From Corynebacterium doosanense CAU 212 = DSM 45436 (GTDB taxonomy: Bacteria; Actinomycetota; Actinomycetes; Mycobacteriales; Mycobacteriaceae), in the NCBI RefSeq assembly GCF_000767055.1, contig NZ_CP006764.1, forward strand, positions 2,480,001 to 2,544,000: 64,000 nucleotides of DNA, given 5' to 3'. Position 1 is the first letter of the stretch; each line of letters opens with the position of its first letter. Under the pieces are notes generated by a model, which did no database searches, was not told where the DNA came from, and worked only from the letters and a program-made list of their open reading frames with translations. This document shows positions 61,148 to 64,000 of this stretch, in pieces. The position numbers and the translations under genes were made by a program.

Positions 61148-61780
61148 CTAGGCGTTGACGGCCGGCGCGGACGGTGCGAGGTGCAGCTCGCTGACCAGGG
61201 CGCCGACGCGCTCGTTCAGGTCGGAGATCAGGGTGCTGATCTGCTCCTCGGTCATGCCGTCGGTGGCGGGCATGTCCCAGACCACGGCGTGGCGTCCACC
61301 CATGTCCTGTGCCTCGTGGGCGCCCAGGTAGATGGTCACCTCGGAGCTGTCCAGGACACGGCCGGCGTGGGCGGTCTCGGTGACGAGGTCGATGCCGCGG
61401 TGGCGGGCCTCGGCCTCGAGGCGGGAGTCGTGGGCGTTCTCGGGGTGGGTGGCGGCGGTGGTGACGGAGACGCCGTCGCCGGCTGCGGTGCGGGTCAGGG
61501 CCGCGGCGATCTCGGCCATGACACGGTTGTTGCGGTTGACGAAGACGACGCCGCGGCGGGGGGCCACGGTGCGCAGCGGGGCGTTGAGCACGATGTTCTC
61601 GAGGCGCTCGGTGACGTCACGCTCGACGAAGACGGGGACGAACTCATAGAGGGCGGCGGTGGACAGGTGCTGCCCGAGGACGGCGTCGAAGACACGGTCG
61701 ATGTCGGCGACGGCAAGCTCGTGGCCGTAGCGGCGGTGAAGGTCGGTTCGGACGGTGGTGAGGGTCTGGTTGACGTTCAT
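61148..61780 (-). CDS. Phosphatase-like protein lacking catalytic Cys
   Basis: 210-aa protein. Residues 5-62 form a three-helix dimerisation domain as in corynebacterial ArsC/LMW-phosphatase-like proteins (RRYGHELAVADIDRVFDAVL; YEFVPVFVERDVTERL). Residues 75-200 follow the LMW-PTP/arsenate-reductase fold: VVFVNRNNRVMAEIAAALT occupies the P-loop place where active enzymes have C-x5-R-S. The catalytic Cys and the Arg-Ser end are not seen, so it is probably not a phosphatase or reductase. AAGGAG precedes the ATG at 61780. Location between glfT2 and glf hints at an envelope-related regulatory role, which is inference. Confidence 0.75.
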   Translation of the reverse strand: MNVNQTLTTVRTDLHRRYGHELAVADIDRVFDAVLGQHLSTAALYEFVPVFVERDVTERLENIVLNAPLRTVAPRRGVVFVNRNNRVMAEIAAALTRTAAGDGVSVTTAATHPENAHDSRLEAEARHRGIDLVTETAHAGRVLDSSEVTIYLGAHEAQDMGGRHAVVWDMPATDGMTEEQISTLISDLNERVGALVSELHLAPSAPAVNA

Positions 61781-62101
61781 GATGCTCCTTGAAAGACTTT
61801 CGGATTCAGCGTGTGCGTTCAGGGCCGGGCGGCGGCGAGCGGGTTGCTGCTCGCGAGGAAATTCCGGGGCGGTTGCGTTGTGCAGGGTGATCGCTCCTTC
61901 GTTCTTCCAGTTCACTTCCGGCGGTTCATGCACCGTTAACCTTTTTGTTAACGGGAGCGCCGTTCGCTGTTTACGTAAAGTTAACTTACGGGCAGCGAGA
62001 AGTATTGTCAAGGCCGCACGCTGGGGAAAAGTTTTCGCCACATGGCGTTTTGGTAACTTTCGTGCCGTATGCAGGCGCTTCGTGAGTACACGTCAACTTT
62101 G
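61781..62101. other. 321-bp spacer with repeated GTTAAC sites
   Basis: No gene is seen. GTTAAC occurs at 61935, 61947 and 61980, and a fourth time at 62108 just inside the PAP2 3' end. The first two form an inverted repeat CCGTTAAC/GTTAACGG around CTTTTT. The stretch 61930-62110 is richer in A/T than its surroundings and would suit a regulated promoter for the phosphatase-like gene. Confidence 0.5.
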
Positions 62102-62635
62102 TCAGTTGTTAACCTGACGTTCACCTAAGGCCGTTCGAACCCGCCCCGCGGTCACCCAACAAACCACCCCGACCACCGCCCCCAGCACCGCTCCGGCGAG
62201 CACGTCGCTCAGCCAGTGCACCCCCAGATACAGCCGCGACACCATGACGGCCACGGCCCAGATCCACACCGCAGCCCGCGCCCACCACCGTGCGCAGAGC
62301 AGGCTCACCAGCACCGCAACCACCGCTGCCCCCGCGGCGTGCCCGGAGGGAAAGGAATCCCCGGAGACCTGCCCCAGCTGAAATTCCGCCGGTGGGCGGG
62401 CGCGCCCGATCAGCGCCTTGAGCGCGTGCACCAGCCCGTTGGTCACCAGGATCGCGGGCGGAAGCACCCACCACTGCGCCCACTGTGGCCGCCGGCGGAT
62501 CCCCTGCCCGAGGGCCAGCACCAGCGCATACAGCAGTAGGTAGGCGGGGCGGCTGAGTTCGCTGAAAGCGGCGATGAGTGGGGACAGGGCGTCGATACGC
62601 GACGCCACCAGCCACCCGAGCACCGCCGCATCCAC
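62102..62635 (-). CDS. Second PAP2-family membrane phosphatase
   Basis: 177-aa PAP2 protein with about five hydrophobic segments. Motifs: KALIGRARPPAEFQL, FPSGHAAGAAVVAVL and SRLYLGVHWLSDVLAG, all catalytic residues kept. The substrate is a lipid pyrophosphate or phosphate, possibly undecaprenyl or decaprenyl carriers. I chose the GTG at 62635, after the glf stop and just before the first hydrophobic stretch; an ATG at 62680 inside glf would add 15 polar residues. Confidence 0.85.
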   Translation of the reverse strand: MDAAVLGWLVASRIDALSPLIAAFSELSRPAYLLLYALVLALGQGIRRRPQWAQWWVLPPAILVTNGLVHALKALIGRARPPAEFQLGQVSGDSFPSGHAAGAAVVAVLVSLLCARWWARAAVWIWAVAVMVSRLYLGVHWLSDVLAGAVLGAVVGVVCWVTAGRVRTALGERQVNN

Positions 62636-62642
62636 GGTCGAG

Positions 62643-63926
<1,284 letters not shown>

Positions 63927-64000
63927 TAAAATCCCACCAACAACTTGTGTCCGATATGAAACTTTGATGAACTGGGTTACCATGGGCCCCACGCGTGTTC

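Overview
The window is a high-GC chromosomal segment from a mycolic-acid actinobacterium, almost certainly a Corynebacterium. The reasons are the contiguous cell-envelope genes (aftD, a TmaT-like acetyltransferase, an MtrP-like methyltransferase, an MmpL3/CmpL1 transporter, accD3-pks13-fadD32, two mycoloyltransferases, aftB, ubiA, glfT2, glf), family members typical of corynebacteria (DUF2613, DUF3068, PS1/Cop1 with LGFP repeats), GTP-type PEP carboxykinase and frequent GTG/TTG starts. The species cannot be named from the sequence alone.

Layout. 1-7.7 kb: housekeeping and unknown genes (DUF2200, DUF1707, AlaT aminotransferase, ABC-class ATPase, LysE exporter, dcd, tRNA-Gly(CCC), a lipoprotein, an AlkD-like protein). 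7.8-11.8 kb: nickel-pincer lactate racemase genes larA-larE-larB, with larC converging on the opposite strand behind a VanW-family gene. 13.5-15.6 kb: GH3 lipoprotein, universal stress protein, DUF2613. 15.6-32.7 kb: arabinan and trehalose-mycolate export genes (aftD, tmaT-like, DUF3068, GT-C-like, GT4, mtrP-like), a thiolase, pck, then trmB-NYN-cmpL1-flippase-like. The pck/trmB/NYN/mmpL3 order matches the M. tuberculosis mmpL3 neighbourhood as I remember it. 33-35.5 kb: an accessory island of three secreted proteins, the first interrupted by an in-frame TAA. 35.5-36.0 kb: a dense array of eleven 12-18 bp palindromes. 36-37 kb: DUF3054, DUF456 and a 29-codon gene for an amphipathic peptide. 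37.1-45.7 kb: accD3-pks13-fadD32, the mycolate condensation machinery. 45.9-50.4 kb: a maltose/maltodextrin-type ABC importer resembling MusKEFGI. 50.4-63.8 kb: cutinase, DUF732 lipoprotein, cop1, mytB, aftB, ubiA, PAP2, glfT2, a phosphatase-like protein lacking the catalytic Cys, a second PAP2, and glf. This follows the Rv3799c-Rv3809c order with the importer inserted.

How the genes work together. Glf and GlfT2 build galactan. UbiA and a PAP2 protein make the decaprenyl-phosphate arabinose precursor. AftB and AftD elaborate arabinan. FadD32, AccD3 and Pks13 form the corynomycolate, which is carried as trehalose ester across the membrane by the CmpL1-type transporter with TmaT and MtrP. Cop1 and MytB transfer mycolates outside.

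The least explained signals are the palindrome array at 35.5 kb, the 29-aa amphipathic peptide gene at 37 kb with its own Shine-Dalgarno and terminator, an 11-bp motif GCTTNTCGACG scattered about 26 times on both strands and in several reading frames, the secreted-protein island with its nonsense codon, and a 35-nt intergenic element shared between 0.4 kb and 25.5 kb.
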